A stretch of 64,000 nt of DNA from Actinomadura atramentaria DSM 43919 (GCF_000381885.1 NZ_KB907208.1:124001-188000), one strand, 5' to 3'; positions 35,081 through 44,633 are shown, counted from the first letter of the stretch. The notes: a model not told the origin generated them from the letters alone. Program-made: numbers and translations.

Positions 35081-36373
35081 TCAGAGGCGGCCCGCCGCCT
35101 TCAGAGCCAGGTAGGCGTCCGCGAGGGCCGGGGCGATGCGGTCCGGCGGCGCGTCCACGACCTCGACGCCGAACGCGCGCAGCTCGGCCGTCAGCCGGGC
35201 CCGCTCCGCGTGCGCCCGCTCCGCCGCCGCCGCGTCGTACACGGCGGCCAGGTCGCCGCGCGCGGACGTCATCTCGGCCGCGCGGGGATCGGCCACCGCG
35301 GCGATCAGGACCAGATGGCGCGCGGTCAGCCGGGGCAGCAGCGGCAGCAGCCCCTCCTCGATCGCCGCCGGGTTCAGCTCGGTCAGCAGCACGACCAGGG
35401 ACCGCTGCCGGACGCGCGACAGCAGCGCCGACACCGTCCCCGCCGCGTCCGACTCGATCAGCGCGGGCTCCAGCGGCGCCATCGCCTGCACCATCGCGGT
35501 GAGCAGGTCCGTCCGCGACGAGCCCTCGACGCGCGCCCGGACCCGCCGGTCGTAGGCCAGCAGGTCGACGCGGTCGCCCGCGCGGGACGCCAGCGCGCCC
35601 AGGAGCAGCGCCGCGTCCATCGAGCAGTCCAGCCGGGGCACGTCCCCGACCCGGCCCGCCGACGTGCGGCCGGTGTCGAGCACCAGGTAGATCCGGCGGT
35701 TCTGCTCGGGCCGCCACGTCCGCACGACGACGTCGCCGCGCCGCGCGGTGGCGCGCCAGTCGATGGAGCGCACGTCGTCGCCCGCCACGTACTCGCGCAG
35801 CGAGTCGAACTCGGTGCCCTGCCCGCGGATCTGCGCGATGTTCGTCCCCGTCAGCTCCCGCAGCTTCGCGAGCTTGGCGGGCAGGTGGCGGCGGGACGGG
35901 AACGCGGGCAGCACCCGCACCCGCCACGGCGCGGGCCGGGAGAGCTGCCGGGCGGCCAGGCCGAGCGGACCGCGCGACCGCATGACGACGGTCACCGCGT
36001 CCCGGTCGCCGCGCCGCGTCGGCGTCAGCGTGATCTCGACGCGGCGGCGCTCCCCGGCGGGCACGTCGATCCGCACGACGCGCGGTGCGGCGCCCGCGCT
36101 CGGCGGCCACACGTCGCGGAGCCGCGCGCGCACCCGCCGCCGCCCGGTGTTCTCCACGATCAGCGCGACGCGGGCCGTCTCACCGAGCCGGACGCCGGTG
36201 TCGCCGTCGCGGTGCAGCCGCAGCGCCCGCAGATTGCCCGCCAGCAGCAGGTCGGCGGCGACGCCGACCGCGAGCACCGCCCAGACCCCCAGGAGCGACC
36301 ACCAGCTCGCCACCAGCAGCGGCAGGAACGCGCCGAGCAGCGCGAGCAGCCCGAGCCGGCCGGTGACCGCCAT
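35081..36373 (-). CDS. DUF58 domain protein, MoxR-associated
   Basis: A 430-residue protein. Two N-terminal helices (about 5-42) anchor it. A beta-rich region follows, then the DUF58 signature GTEFDSLREYVAGDDVRSIDWRATARRGDVVVRTW. A vWA-like domain (about 220-400) follows, with DTGRTSAG at the metal site and LVVLLTELNP. Its ATG overlaps the moxR stop by one base, so the two are coupled. DUF58 proteins are the usual partners of MoxR ATPases, thought to help assemble membrane or periplasmic complexes. Confidence 0.9.
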   Translation of the reverse strand: MAVTGRLGLLALLGAFLPLLVASWWSLLGVWAVLAVGVAADLLLAGNLRALRLHRDGDTGVRLGETARVALIVENTGRRRVRARLRDVWPPSAGAAPRVVRIDVPAGERRRVEITLTPTRRGDRDAVTVVMRSRGPLGLAARQLSRPAPWRVRVLPAFPSRRHLPAKLAKLRELTGTNIAQIRGQGTEFDSLREYVAGDDVRSIDWRATARRGDVVVRTWRPEQNRRIYLVLDTGRTSAGRVGDVPRLDCSMDAALLLGALASRAGDRVDLLAYDRRVRARVEGSSRTDLLTAMVQAMAPLEPALIESDAAGTVSALLSRVRQRSLVVLLTELNPAAIEEGLLPLLPRLTARHLVLIAAVADPRAAEMTSARGDLAAVYDAAAAERAHAERARLTAELRAFGVEVVDAPPDRIAPALADAYLALKAAGRL

Positions 36374-37362
36374 CAGCGGGGCGCGGGGACGTGGGCCAGG
36401 ATGCCGTCGAGCACGCCGTCGGCGGTCGCGCCCTCCAGCTCGGCCTCGGGCCGGAGCTGGACGCGGTGCCGCAGCGTCGGCCGGGCCAGCGCCTTCACGT
36501 CGTCGGGCGACACGTAGTCGCGGCCCGACATCCACGCCCACGCCCGCGACGTCGCCAGCAGCGCGGTCGCGCCGCGCGGCGACACCCCGAGCGCCAGCGA
36601 CGGCGACTGCCGCGTCGCCCGGCACAGGTCGACGACGTACGCGGCGACCTTCGGGTCCAGGTGGACGGCCCGCACCTGCGCGCGGCCCGCGGCGAGGTCC
36701 GCCGCGCCCGCGACGGGCCGGACGGCCGACAGGTCGCTCGGGTCGAACCCGGCGGCGTGCCGCTGCAGCATCGCGATCTCCTCGTCCCGGTTCGGGACGG
36801 GCACGGTCAGCTTCACCAGGAACCGGTCGAGCTGCGCCTCGGGCAGCGGGTACGTGCCCTCGTACTCGACGGGGTTCTGCGTCGCGCACACCACGAACGG
36901 GTCGGGCAGCGCCCGCGCGGTGCCCTCCACGGACACCTGCCGCTCCTCCATCGCCTCCAGCAGCGACGCCTGGGTCTTGGGCGGCGTCCGGTTGATCTCG
37001 TCGGCGAGCAGCAGGTTCGTGAAGACCGGGCCCTGCCGGAACTCGAACTCCGCCGACCGGTTGTCGTAGATCAGCGAGCCGGTGACGTCGCCCGGCATGA
37101 GGTCGGGCGTGAACTGGACGCGCTTGAAGTCGAGGTCGAGGCTGCGGGCGAGCGTCTTGACCAGCAGCGTCTTCGCGGTGCCCGGCACGCCCTCCAGCAG
37201 CACGTGCCCGCGGCACAGCAGCGCGATGACCAGGCCGGTCACCACCGAGTCCTGGCCGACGACGGTCTTGGCGACCTCGCCGCGCAGCGCGGTCAGCGCC
37301 GCGCGCGCCCGCTCGGCGCCGCTGGGAAGGTCGTCCTTCTCCAGGTCGATGGGGTGGTTCAA
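36373..37362 (-). CDS. MoxR-family AAA+ ATPase
   Basis: A 329-residue AAA ATPase. Walker A is GVPGTAKT, Walker B LLADEINR, sensor 1 VCATQNPVEYEGTYPLPEAQ, and the Arg-rich lid follows (LGVSPRGATALL). MoxR enzymes act as chaperones with vWA/DUF58 partners. Start: no ATG or GTG fits upstream of the conserved N-terminus. A TTG at 37362 overlaps the DUF4350 stop as TTGA and is the best choice. A longer GTG-started frame would overlap DUF4350 entirely. Confidence 0.93.
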   Translation of the reverse strand: MNHPIDLEKDDLPSGAERARAALTALRGEVAKTVVGQDSVVTGLVIALLCRGHVLLEGVPGTAKTLLVKTLARSLDLDFKRVQFTPDLMPGDVTGSLIYDNRSAEFEFRQGPVFTNLLLADEINRTPPKTQASLLEAMEERQVSVEGTARALPDPFVVCATQNPVEYEGTYPLPEAQLDRFLVKLTVPVPNRDEEIAMLQRHAAGFDPSDLSAVRPVAGAADLAAGRAQVRAVHLDPKVAAYVVDLCRATRQSPSLALGVSPRGATALLATSRAWAWMSGRDYVSPDDVKALARPTLRHRVQLRPEAELEGATADGVLDGILAHVPAPR

Positions 37363-38522
37363 GAGTCGCGCACCTGCCTTTCCAGGTCGTCGAGGAGGTC
37401 GGGGAGGACGACGAGCGCGGCGTCGTCGGCGGGCTCCGGGCCGTACAGCGCGAAGCCGACCGTCCCCTCGTCGTGGGTCGTCCGCGCCGCCACGGCGGCG
37501 ACGATCTCGGGGGCGGCGGCGGGGTCGTCGGCCGCGCCGCGCGGCAGCCCGAGCAGCGGGACGATCCGGTTCCGCGCGCCGGTGCGCAGCGCGGCGGCGG
37601 CGGTGCGCCGCGCGTGGTGCGCCCGGTAGAGCCGGGAGCGGCCCTCGATCGTCTCGGCGGACCGGACGGTGACCGGCAGCCGTTCGGCGACGACCGGCCC
37701 GAACCGGCGGCCGCGCCACAGGGCGACGAGCGCGACGGCGACGGCGAGGCCGACCGGCATCAGCCGCCAGCCGAACGGCACCATCTCGCCGAGCGATCGG
37801 TCGCCGCCGTCCGTGCCGGGCGGCGGGAGGTCGGGGACGAGCCATACCAGCGACGAGCGGTCGCCGAGGAGGTTCAGCGCGAGCGCCGCGTTGCCCTCCT
37901 CGTCGAGGTGCTCGTTGGTGAGCGGTCCGCCGCCGCCGAGGACGGTGACGGTCCGGCTCCCGACCGGGATCTGCACGAGCCGGGACGCGTCGCCGGTGGC
38001 GTAGCAGCCGACCGCGCCCGCCGGGACGTCGTAGGCGTGCGCGCCGTGGAACGCGACCGTCCCGGCCTGGACGGCGGCGGACAGCGGGCAGCCGGGCTCG
38101 ACGGTCGAGGAGAACGCCTCCCCGGCGTCCTCGACGCCGGGGGCGAGCGCGTCGAGGACCCGCTGGCTCGGGCCGACGAGCACGGTGTCGCCGGGCGCGG
38201 CGGCGAGCCGGGCCAGGTCGGCGCCGGTGAGGCGGTCGGTCCGGGTGACGATGAGCAGGCCGTCGGACGAGCTGGCCCCCGCGGCGTCGGCCGCGTTCCG
38301 CGCGACGGTGACGCGCGTGCCGCGCTCGCCGAGGATCTGGGCGATCGCGCGGGCGCCGTCCCGGCCCGCCGAGGCCGGGTCGAGCGCACCGGCCGTGCCG
38401 GACGGCCGCAGCGCCGCGAGGACGATCGCGACGAGCACGATCGCCAGCAGCGCTCCGACGACGCCGCGCGCCGCGCGCAGCCGCCGCCCGGCGACCTGGC
38501 CGGCCGTGGGAACCGTGGTCAC
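37359..38522 (-). CDS. DUF4350 membrane protein
   Basis: A 387-residue protein. A helix at about 20-40 is followed by an extracytoplasmic DUF4350 domain (ASAGRDGARAIAQILGERGT, DGLLIVTRTDRLTGADLARL, GPLTNEHLDEEGNAALALNLLG). A second helix (about 258-280) leads to a cytosolic tail. The family has a GATase/ABC-type fold. It starts at GTG with a 4-bp overlap with DUF4129 and GGAGGAGG upstream. Operon position between DUF4129 and moxR is conserved. Confidence 0.85.
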   Translation of the reverse strand: MTTVPTAGQVAGRRLRAARGVVGALLAIVLVAIVLAALRPSGTAGALDPASAGRDGARAIAQILGERGTRVTVARNAADAAGASSSDGLLIVTRTDRLTGADLARLAAAPGDTVLVGPSQRVLDALAPGVEDAGEAFSSTVEPGCPLSAAVQAGTVAFHGAHAYDVPAGAVGCYATGDASRLVQIPVGSRTVTVLGGGGPLTNEHLDEEGNAALALNLLGDRSSLVWLVPDLPPPGTDGGDRSLGEMVPFGWRLMPVGLAVAVALVALWRGRRFGPVVAERLPVTVRSAETIEGRSRLYRAHHARRTAAAALRTGARNRIVPLLGLPRGAADDPAAAPEIVAAVAARTTHDEGTVGFALYGPEPADDAALVVLPDLLDDLERQVRDS

Positions 38523-39181
38523 CACCGGGCCTCCTCCGGCGCGCCGGAGGCCGTCTCCAGCGGGGCGGGTCGCGCGGCCTGGACGCGTTCGTCCAGCGCC
38601 CGGAGCCGCGCGTAGGCGTCCGGGCCGCCGGGCCGGTCGCCGTACCAGACGTCGTCGAAGATCCGCACGCCCGCGCGCAGGTCGGCGGCCAGGTCGGGCA
38701 GCGCCGCACCGGCCTCGCGGGCGAGCTCGTCGGCGGTGCGGCCGGGGCGCGGGCCGACCACGGCGCGTTCTTCGAGGTCGCGGGCGACGGCCAGGAGCCG
38801 TTCGCGGATCGCCTCCGGCCAGCGGCCCGCCGCGGCGAGCCGTTCGGCGTTGACGCGGTGGTCGAGGGCGGTGGCGGTCCCGGCGCCGTCGAGCAGGGCC
38901 GGACGCGCCGCGCGCGGGTTTCGGCGGCCGCGCATCAGCCACACGATCGCCGCGATGAGCGCGGCGGCGATGAGCAGGATGACCAGCAGCGACACCCAGC
39001 CGCCCCCGGTGCCGTGCGAGCCGGGCGCGCTCGCGCGGTGCAGCAGCCCCTGGAGCCATTCGGAGAACCGCTGCCAGGTGCGCTCCAGCCACGACGGGTC
39101 GTCGCGGTGGTAGACGGGCTTCTCCAGCTCGCGGCGGGCCAGTTCGCGGGCCTGGTCGCGGCCGATCGGGTCGAGGATCAC
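38519..39181 (-). CDS. DUF4129 membrane protein
   Basis: A 220-residue protein with one helix (about 63-83, LLVILLIAAALIAAIVWLM). The C-terminal DUF4129 domain (ERLAAAGRWPEAIRERLLAVARDLEERAVVGPRPGRTADEL, then FDDVWYGDRPGG) is the conserved part, usually found with transglutaminase or MoxR-DUF58 clusters. The start GTG overlaps the stop of the upstream membrane gene (GTGA) and its stop overlaps DUF4350. Confidence 0.85.
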   Translation of the reverse strand: MILDPIGRDQARELARRELEKPVYHRDDPSWLERTWQRFSEWLQGLLHRASAPGSHGTGGGWVSLLVILLIAAALIAAIVWLMRGRRNPRAARPALLDGAGTATALDHRVNAERLAAAGRWPEAIRERLLAVARDLEERAVVGPRPGRTADELAREAGAALPDLAADLRAGVRIFDDVWYGDRPGGPDAYARLRALDERVQAARPAPLETASGAPEEARW

Positions 39182-40200
39182 GGCAGCCGTCCCGGGGCGC
39201 CGGGGGCCGCGGGCCGCCAGCGCTCGAAGAAGTCGTCGTCGTCATCGCCGGACGCGGCCGGGCGGGTCCGCAGGTCGAGGTCCAGGCCCTCGCGGCGCAT
39301 CCGGCGGTCCATGTAGAGCAGCACGATCACCCCGGCGTCGAACGGCAGCACCACCGACCAGCCGACGATCCGCCCGACGGTGTCGATGACCAGCCCGGCG
39401 AACAACTGCCCGTCGGACGGGTCGCCCGACGTGAGCACCAGTTGGGCGACGAGGAACGGCAGGCGCAGCGCCAGCAGGCCCATGAACACCGTCAGCGTCA
39501 GCGTGACGACGAGCGTGGCGGCCGTCCGCCACCAGCCGCCGCGCGACAGCGTCCGGCCGCGTCCGAGCGCCGCGCCGACGCCGCGCCGCTCCAGGACGGC
39601 CGCCGGGACGGACTGCACGAGCATGACGTAGAGCCAGATCATCGCGACGAGCCCCAGGGGCAGTCCGAGCAGCGCCGAGACGACGATCAGCGGCGGCTCG
39701 GCCTCGACCGCGAGCGCGGCGATCAGCGGCGCGGCCGGGACGAGCAGCCCGGCCAGCGAGACGACCAGCACGACCAGCGAGGTGCCGAGCAGGGCGGGCA
39801 GCCGCGGCCCGACGTCGCGCAGGACGCGGCGCGGCGCGGGCCGCCCGAACATCGCGCGGCCGAGCACGGGCGCGAGCAGGCCCGCCAGCACGAGGATGCC
39901 GAGCGCCGTCAGGACGAGCCCGGCCACGCCGAGGACGAACTGCGCGCCCACGGAGCGGAGCAGGACCTCGGGCGTGCGCTCGTCGTGGGCCTCGTCGCCG
40001 ACGATGACGTAGCCGACGACCGTCCCGAGGACCTGGACGACGGTGCAGACGGCGACGGAGAACCCGAGCGTCAGGCGCGGCGCGCGGCGGATCGCGGCGA
40101 CCGCGCCGTCGAGGATGTCCGCGGTGGAGAGCGGGCGGAAGGGCACGTCCCCGCCGAGCAGGGCGGCGGGATCGTCGTCCCACCCGGCCGTTCTCGGCAT
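39178..40200 (-). CDS. Multi-pass membrane protein heading the MoxR operon
   Basis: A 340-residue integral membrane protein with about six helices (for example near 45-70, 82-110, 135-165, 172-200, 222-245 and 270-300). It resembles the glycerophosphoryl-diester phosphodiesterase membrane-domain family (FRPLSTADILDGAVAAIRR at the start is typical). No catalytic domain is present. The ATG at 40200 has GGAG six bases upstream; an in-frame start at 40248 is possible. First gene of a five-gene, mutually overlapping minus-strand operon. Confidence 0.78.
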   Translation of the reverse strand: MPRTAGWDDDPAALLGGDVPFRPLSTADILDGAVAAIRRAPRLTLGFSVAVCTVVQVLGTVVGYVIVGDEAHDERTPEVLLRSVGAQFVLGVAGLVLTALGILVLAGLLAPVLGRAMFGRPAPRRVLRDVGPRLPALLGTSLVVLVVSLAGLLVPAAPLIAALAVEAEPPLIVVSALLGLPLGLVAMIWLYVMLVQSVPAAVLERRGVGAALGRGRTLSRGGWWRTAATLVVTLTLTVFMGLLALRLPFLVAQLVLTSGDPSDGQLFAGLVIDTVGRIVGWSVVLPFDAGVIVLLYMDRRMRREGLDLDLRTRPAASGDDDDDFFERWRPAAPGAPGRLP

Positions 40201-40500
40201 TCTCCGCTCCCCGCTCGGCTTCGCGCGCCGTCCGCCGCGTCCGGACATCCTGCCACGGCTCCGCTGCCTGGATTGCCGGATGAGGCCCGGTGGGTCACGA
40301 TGTGCCGGATGACCGAATCACGGCAAACGGTCATGGACGGTGCGGAACCTGTCTACACTCCGGCCTTTGAGTACGGCGTGGCTCGACCACACCCGGCCTT
40401 TAACCTGGACCGGGGAGAGTCATGGCACGGGTAAACGCAGGTAACCTGGCTCGGCAAGGCGATCCGCCCACCGAACCCTGACTTCGTGACGATGAGGGCC
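40201..40500 (+). other. mtrA upstream region
   Basis: 300 bp between the divergent MoxR operon and mtrA. It holds a TACACT -10-like box (40354-40359), a 9-bp direct repeat CCGGCCTTT at 40360-40368 and 40393-40401, and the GTAA-type repeat described separately. No gene is seen. Confidence 0.5.
40431..40446 (+). promoter_or_regulatory. Possible MtrA autoregulatory box
   Basis: GTAAAC (40431-40436) and GTAACC (40441-40446) are repeated 10 bp apart, one helical turn, ahead of mtrA. GTAAC-like direct repeats are reported MtrA targets in actinobacteria. Autoregulation here is inference. Confidence 0.4.
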
Positions 40501-41178
40501 ATGAGAGGACGTGTACTGGTCGTCGACGACGACCTCGCGCTCGCCGAGATGCTCGGCATCGTGCTCCGCGGCGAGGGCTTCGAGCCGTCGTTCGTCCACG
40601 ACGGCGACAAGGCGCTCGAGGCGTTCCGCGAGACGCGGCCCGACCTCGTGCTGCTCGACCTGATGCTGCCCGGCGCCGACGGCATCGACGTGTGCCGCCA
40701 GATCCGGGCCGAGTCGGGCATCCCGATCGTCATGCTGACGGCCAAGAGCGACACCGTCGACGTGGTCCTCGGCCTGGAGTCCGGCGCCGACGACTACATC
40801 GTCAAGCCGTTCAAGCCGAAGGAGCTGGTCGCGCGCGTGCGCGCCCGGCTGCGCCGCACCGACGAGCCCGCCCCCGAGACGCTGCAGATCGGCGACATCA
40901 CCATCGACGTCGCCGGGCACTCGGTGAAGCGCGGCGACACCCACATCCCGCTGACCCCGCTGGAGTTCGACCTGCTGGTGGCGCTGGCCCGCAAGCCGCG
41001 CCAGGTCTTCACCCGCGAGGTCCTGCTGGAGCAGGTCTGGGGGTACCGGCACGCCGCCGACACGCGGCTGGTGAACGTCCACGTCCAGCGGCTCCGCGCG
41101 AAGATCGAGAAGGACCCGGAACGCCCGGAGATCGTCGTCACCGTCCGCGGTGTCGGCTACAAGGCGGGCCCGGCCTGA
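40501..41178 (+). CDS. mtrA: OmpR-family response regulator MtrA
   Basis: A 225-residue regulator, essential in mycobacteria and controlling cell division and development. The receiver has DDD at 9-11, phosphoacceptor D53 in LVLLDLMLPG and K in IVKPFKPKEL. The winged HTH runs from about 130 (LTPLEFDLLVALARKPRQVF, YRHAADTRLVNVHVQRLRAK, VRGVGYKAGPA) and is almost identical to mycobacterial MtrA. ATG 40501 has GAGG just upstream; in-frame GTG 40486 and ATG 40492 are alternatives adding five or three residues. Confidence 0.97.
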   Translation: MRGRVLVVDDDLALAEMLGIVLRGEGFEPSFVHDGDKALEAFRETRPDLVLLDLMLPGADGIDVCRQIRAESGIPIVMLTAKSDTVDVVLGLESGADDYIVKPFKPKELVARVRARLRRTDEPAPETLQIGDITIDVAGHSVKRGDTHIPLTPLEFDLLVALARKPRQVFTREVLLEQVWGYRHAADTRLVNVHVQRLRAKIEKDPERPEIVVTVRGVGYKAGPA

Positions 41179-41197
41179 GAACCCCCGGACGGCCCTG

Positions 41198-42805
41198 ATG
41201 AACGCGGTGAGACGACGGGCCCGGCGCTGCCTGGCCTGGCTCCGCCGTCTCGTCGCGGGCGCCTACCTGCGGTGGCGCCGGTCGATCCAGGTCCGGGTCG
41301 TCACCTCGACGCTGTGCATCTCGGCGATCGTGGTGGCGATCCTCGGCGCGTTCCTGACGCAGCAGATGTCGAACGCGCTGATGGACAGCAAGATCAAGGC
41401 GGCCCGGCTCCAGCTCGACGAGGGGCTGTCGACGGTCGCGCGGCAGCTCGGCAACCAGCCCGACAACGGCAGCCGGCTGGACAACGTGATGGCCGGGCTC
41501 AAGGCCCGCAGCGGCCCGTCCGGCCTGTACGAGGTCTACATCCGCGACACGCGCGACTCGTCGTTCGACGGCTACAGCACCAACGAGCTGCGGGTCGAGA
41601 GCATCCCGCAGCGCCTGCGGGACGAGCTGCGGCGCGCGCCCGCCGACGCGACCGCGTACACGTTCGGGAAGCTGTCGTACGTCGGCCGCCCGTCCGAGCG
41701 CGGCCTGATCGTCGGCGGCAAGGCCGGGCAGTTCGAGCTGTACTACCTGTTCCCGCTCACCCAGGACCAGCACACGCTGACGGTCGTCAGCCAGGCGCTC
41801 GTCGGCGTCGGCGCGGTCCTGGTGCTGCTGCTCGCGGCCATCGCGTCCCTGGTCACCCGGCAGGTCGTGATCCCCGTGCGGCTCGCCGCGCAGGGCGCGC
41901 AGCGGCTCGCGGAGGGCAAGCTGGAGGAGCGGATGCGCGTGCGCGGCGAGGACGACCTCGCGCGCCTGGCCCGCTCGTTCAACGAGATGGCCGCGAACCT
42001 CCAGGACAAGATCGTCGAGCTGGAGGAGCTGTCGCAGGTGCAGCGGCAGTTCGTCTCGGACGTCTCCCACGAGCTGCGCACGCCGCTGACGACCATCCGC
42101 ATCGCGGCGGACATGCTGTACGAGCACCGCGACACCTTCGACGACCCGATGGTCGGCCGCTCGGCCGAACTCCTGCAGAGCCAGCTGGAACGGTTCGAGT
42201 CCCTGCTGGCCGACCTGCTGGAGATCAGCCGCCACGACGCGGGGGCCGCCACGCTCGACGCGGAGTCGCTCGACATGCGCGACCTCGTGCTGCGCGCCGT
42301 CGGCGACATCCAGAACCTCGCCGAGCACAAGGGCAGCAAGGTGCTGCTCCAGCTCCCCGGCGAGCCGTGCATGGCCGAGGTGGACCGCCGCCGCGTCGAG
42401 CGGATCATGCGGAACCTGCTGGTCAACGCGGTCGAGCACGGGGAGGGCGAGGACATCGTCGTGTCCGTCGCCGCCGACCGGGACGCCGTCGCGGTCGCCG
42501 TCCGCGACCACGGGGTCGGCCTGCGGCCGGGGGAGGGGCAGATGGTGTTCGACCGGTTCTGGCGCGCCGATCCCGCCCGCGCCCGCACCACCGGCGGCAC
42601 CGGGCTCGGCCTGTCGATCTCCCGCGAGGACGCGCAACTGCACGGCGGCTGGCTCCAGGCGTGGGGCGAACCGGGCTCGGGCTCGCAGTTCCGGCTGTCC
42701 CTGCCGCGGACGGCGGGCGCGGAGCTGCGCGGCTCGCCGCTGCCGCTCGTCCCGCCCGGCGCGGGCGGCCGCCCGCTCTACGCGGAACTGGAGGCGGGCG
42801 AATGA
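41198..42805 (+). CDS. mtrB: Sensor histidine kinase MtrB
   Basis: A 535-residue kinase partner of MtrA. TM1 is at about 33-55, the extracytoplasmic sensor at 56-195, TM2 at about 196-222. HAMP follows (VIPVRLAAQGAQRLAEGKLEERM, FNEMAANLQ). The phosphoacceptor His is in FVSDVSHELRTPLTTIR, the N box NLLVNAVEHG, and the G boxes DHGVGL and GGTGLGLSISRED. The HAMP-HisKA-HATPase order is complete. It starts 19 bp after mtrA and its stop overlaps lpqB by 4 bp. Confidence 0.96.
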   Translation: MNAVRRRARRCLAWLRRLVAGAYLRWRRSIQVRVVTSTLCISAIVVAILGAFLTQQMSNALMDSKIKAARLQLDEGLSTVARQLGNQPDNGSRLDNVMAGLKARSGPSGLYEVYIRDTRDSSFDGYSTNELRVESIPQRLRDELRRAPADATAYTFGKLSYVGRPSERGLIVGGKAGQFELYYLFPLTQDQHTLTVVSQALVGVGAVLVLLLAAIASLVTRQVVIPVRLAAQGAQRLAEGKLEERMRVRGEDDLARLARSFNEMAANLQDKIVELEELSQVQRQFVSDVSHELRTPLTTIRIAADMLYEHRDTFDDPMVGRSAELLQSQLERFESLLADLLEISRHDAGAATLDAESLDMRDLVLRAVGDIQNLAEHKGSKVLLQLPGEPCMAEVDRRRVERIMRNLLVNAVEHGEGEDIVVSVAADRDAVAVAVRDHGVGLRPGEGQMVFDRFWRADPARARTTGGTGLGLSISREDAQLHGGWLQAWGEPGSGSQFRLSLPRTAGAELRGSPLPLVPPGAGGRPLYAELEAGE

Positions 42806-44568
42806 GGTGTACGCGCGGCGTGGTCGCCGCCGTCCTCCTCGCCGTCGCGCTGACGGGCTGCGCGAGCGTGCCGAGCGGCGGCCGGGTCGTCACCGGGCGG
42901 CCCGCCGAGCCCGCCGAGCAGGTCGACGACCCCTACGTCCGGCTGATCCCGGTCAGCCCGCGGCCCGAGTGGAGTCCGACGCAGCTCGTCGCCGGGTTCC
43001 TCGCGGCGTCCGCCAGCTTCGACGACGGCCACAAGGTCGCCCGCGAGTACCTGACCGGCGCGGCGTCGTCGTGGAACCCGGGCCCGCGCCCGCCGGTGGC
43101 GGTCTTCGCGGACCGGCCCCGGCTGGAGATCGTCGCGCAGACCGCCACCCAGGCGACCGTCAAGGCGTCCGGCAGCCGGCTCGGCTCCATCGGCGCGGAC
43201 GGGCAGTACACCGCCGACCCCAAGGCCGCCGAGGTCACCTTCGACGTCGTCAAGACCGCGCAGGGCCCGTGGCGGATCGCCGGGCTGCCGGGCGACCCGA
43301 ACAACGGCCTGATCCTGACCAAGAGCGACGTCGACCGCGCCTTCCGGACCGTCAACCTGTACTTCTTCGCGCCGGACGGCGGGACGCTCGTCCCCAACGG
43401 GATCTTCCTGCCGCTGGTGAACCGGCAGAACCTGCCGGGCCAGCTCGTCCGCGCGCTCCTCGCGGGGCCGACGTCCTGGCTCGGCCCGGCCGTCGACTCG
43501 GCGTTCCCGCGCGGCACCCGGCTGCGCGGGCTGCGGATCGAGGACGACACCGCGGTCGTCGACCTGAGCGTCGAGGCCCGGTCGGGCGACGTCGACCGGA
43601 TGTCCGCGCAGCTCTCGTGGACGCTGCGGCAGCTTTCGGAGATCACCCGGTGGAAGCTGGAGATCGCCGGGGACACCGCGACGCCGCACCGGTACGGCAG
43701 CGTCCAGCCCGTCCGGGCCTGGGACGGCAACGCGCCGGACGGTCCCGCCGTGCCCGACCAGCCCGCGTACGTGCTGGGCTCGTCGGGGCGGCTCAGCCGG
43801 CTGGCCGGGGACCAGCCGCAGCCCGTGCTGCCGCAGGCGGCGCAGGTCGTCCGCCCGGCCGTCTCCGGCGACTACAAGGAGGTCGCGGGGCTCAGCCCGG
43901 CGGGCGACCGGGTCCTGCTGCGCGACCTCGCGGGCAACTCCGGCTTCCGGACCGTCCTGAAACGGCACGGCGCGGGAACGCGCTTCACCGCGCCCTCGTT
44001 CGACCGCAGCGGCGCGCTCTGGACGGTCGAGACGGGCAAGGAGCGGTCCTGGCTGTGGGTGCGGCCGCGCGGCGGGCCCGCCTTCCGGGTGAGCGACTGG
44101 GGCCTGTCGGGCCGCGAGGTCGTCGCGTTCCGGCTGGCCCGCGACGGCGTCCGCGCCGCCGTGATCGTCAAGGCGGACGGGCGGGCGCAGCTGCGGCTCG
44201 GCCGGATCGTCCGCGACCAGGGCTCGTCCGGCCTGGAGGCGGGCGCGTTCCTCGCCGTCAGCTCCGAACTCGTGGACGCGATCGACCTCGCGTGGCGGGA
44301 CTACGGGACCCTCGCCGTGCTCGGCCGCAAGGGCAACGACACCCGCGTGCTGCCGTACCTGATCCCGGTGGGCGGCGGCGCGATCAGCTCGCTCGGCGTC
44401 GGCGCGCTCGGGGTGCCGAAGACGATCGCGGCCGCGCCGGGCGCGCCCGTCCTGATCGGCACGAAGGACGAGGGGCCCGGCCAGGTGTGCCGCCAGCGCG
44501 CGCCGCACGACCTGATCAGCGAGTGGATCTGCCCGGTCCCCGGCTCGGACCCGATGTATCCCCGCTGA
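42802..44568 (+). CDS. lpqB: Lipoprotein LpqB, MtrB-associated
   Basis: A 588-residue lipoprotein with lipobox LTGC (C20). A GerMN domain is at about 200-300 (LYFFAPDGGTLVPNGIFLPL, LVRALLAGPTSWLG). The LpqB beta-propeller domain fills about 320-588. In mycobacteria LpqB binds the MtrB sensor domain and modulates its activity, so this is the third member of the signalling module. ATG overlaps the mtrB stop (ATGA). Full length. Confidence 0.95.
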   Translation: MRCTRGVVAAVLLAVALTGCASVPSGGRVVTGRPAEPAEQVDDPYVRLIPVSPRPEWSPTQLVAGFLAASASFDDGHKVAREYLTGAASSWNPGPRPPVAVFADRPRLEIVAQTATQATVKASGSRLGSIGADGQYTADPKAAEVTFDVVKTAQGPWRIAGLPGDPNNGLILTKSDVDRAFRTVNLYFFAPDGGTLVPNGIFLPLVNRQNLPGQLVRALLAGPTSWLGPAVDSAFPRGTRLRGLRIEDDTAVVDLSVEARSGDVDRMSAQLSWTLRQLSEITRWKLEIAGDTATPHRYGSVQPVRAWDGNAPDGPAVPDQPAYVLGSSGRLSRLAGDQPQPVLPQAAQVVRPAVSGDYKEVAGLSPAGDRVLLRDLAGNSGFRTVLKRHGAGTRFTAPSFDRSGALWTVETGKERSWLWVRPRGGPAFRVSDWGLSGREVVAFRLARDGVRAAVIVKADGRAQLRLGRIVRDQGSSGLEAGAFLAVSSELVDAIDLAWRDYGTLAVLGRKGNDTRVLPYLIPVGGGAISSLGVGALGVPKTIAAAPGAPVLIGTKDEGPGQVCRQRAPHDLISEWICPVPGSDPMYPR

Positions 44569-44633
44569 CCGGGGTCGTCCACAGGCGGCGCGGGCGTTGG
44601 CGCGCCGGTCCGACGCCCCTCCACGCTCGCGCC

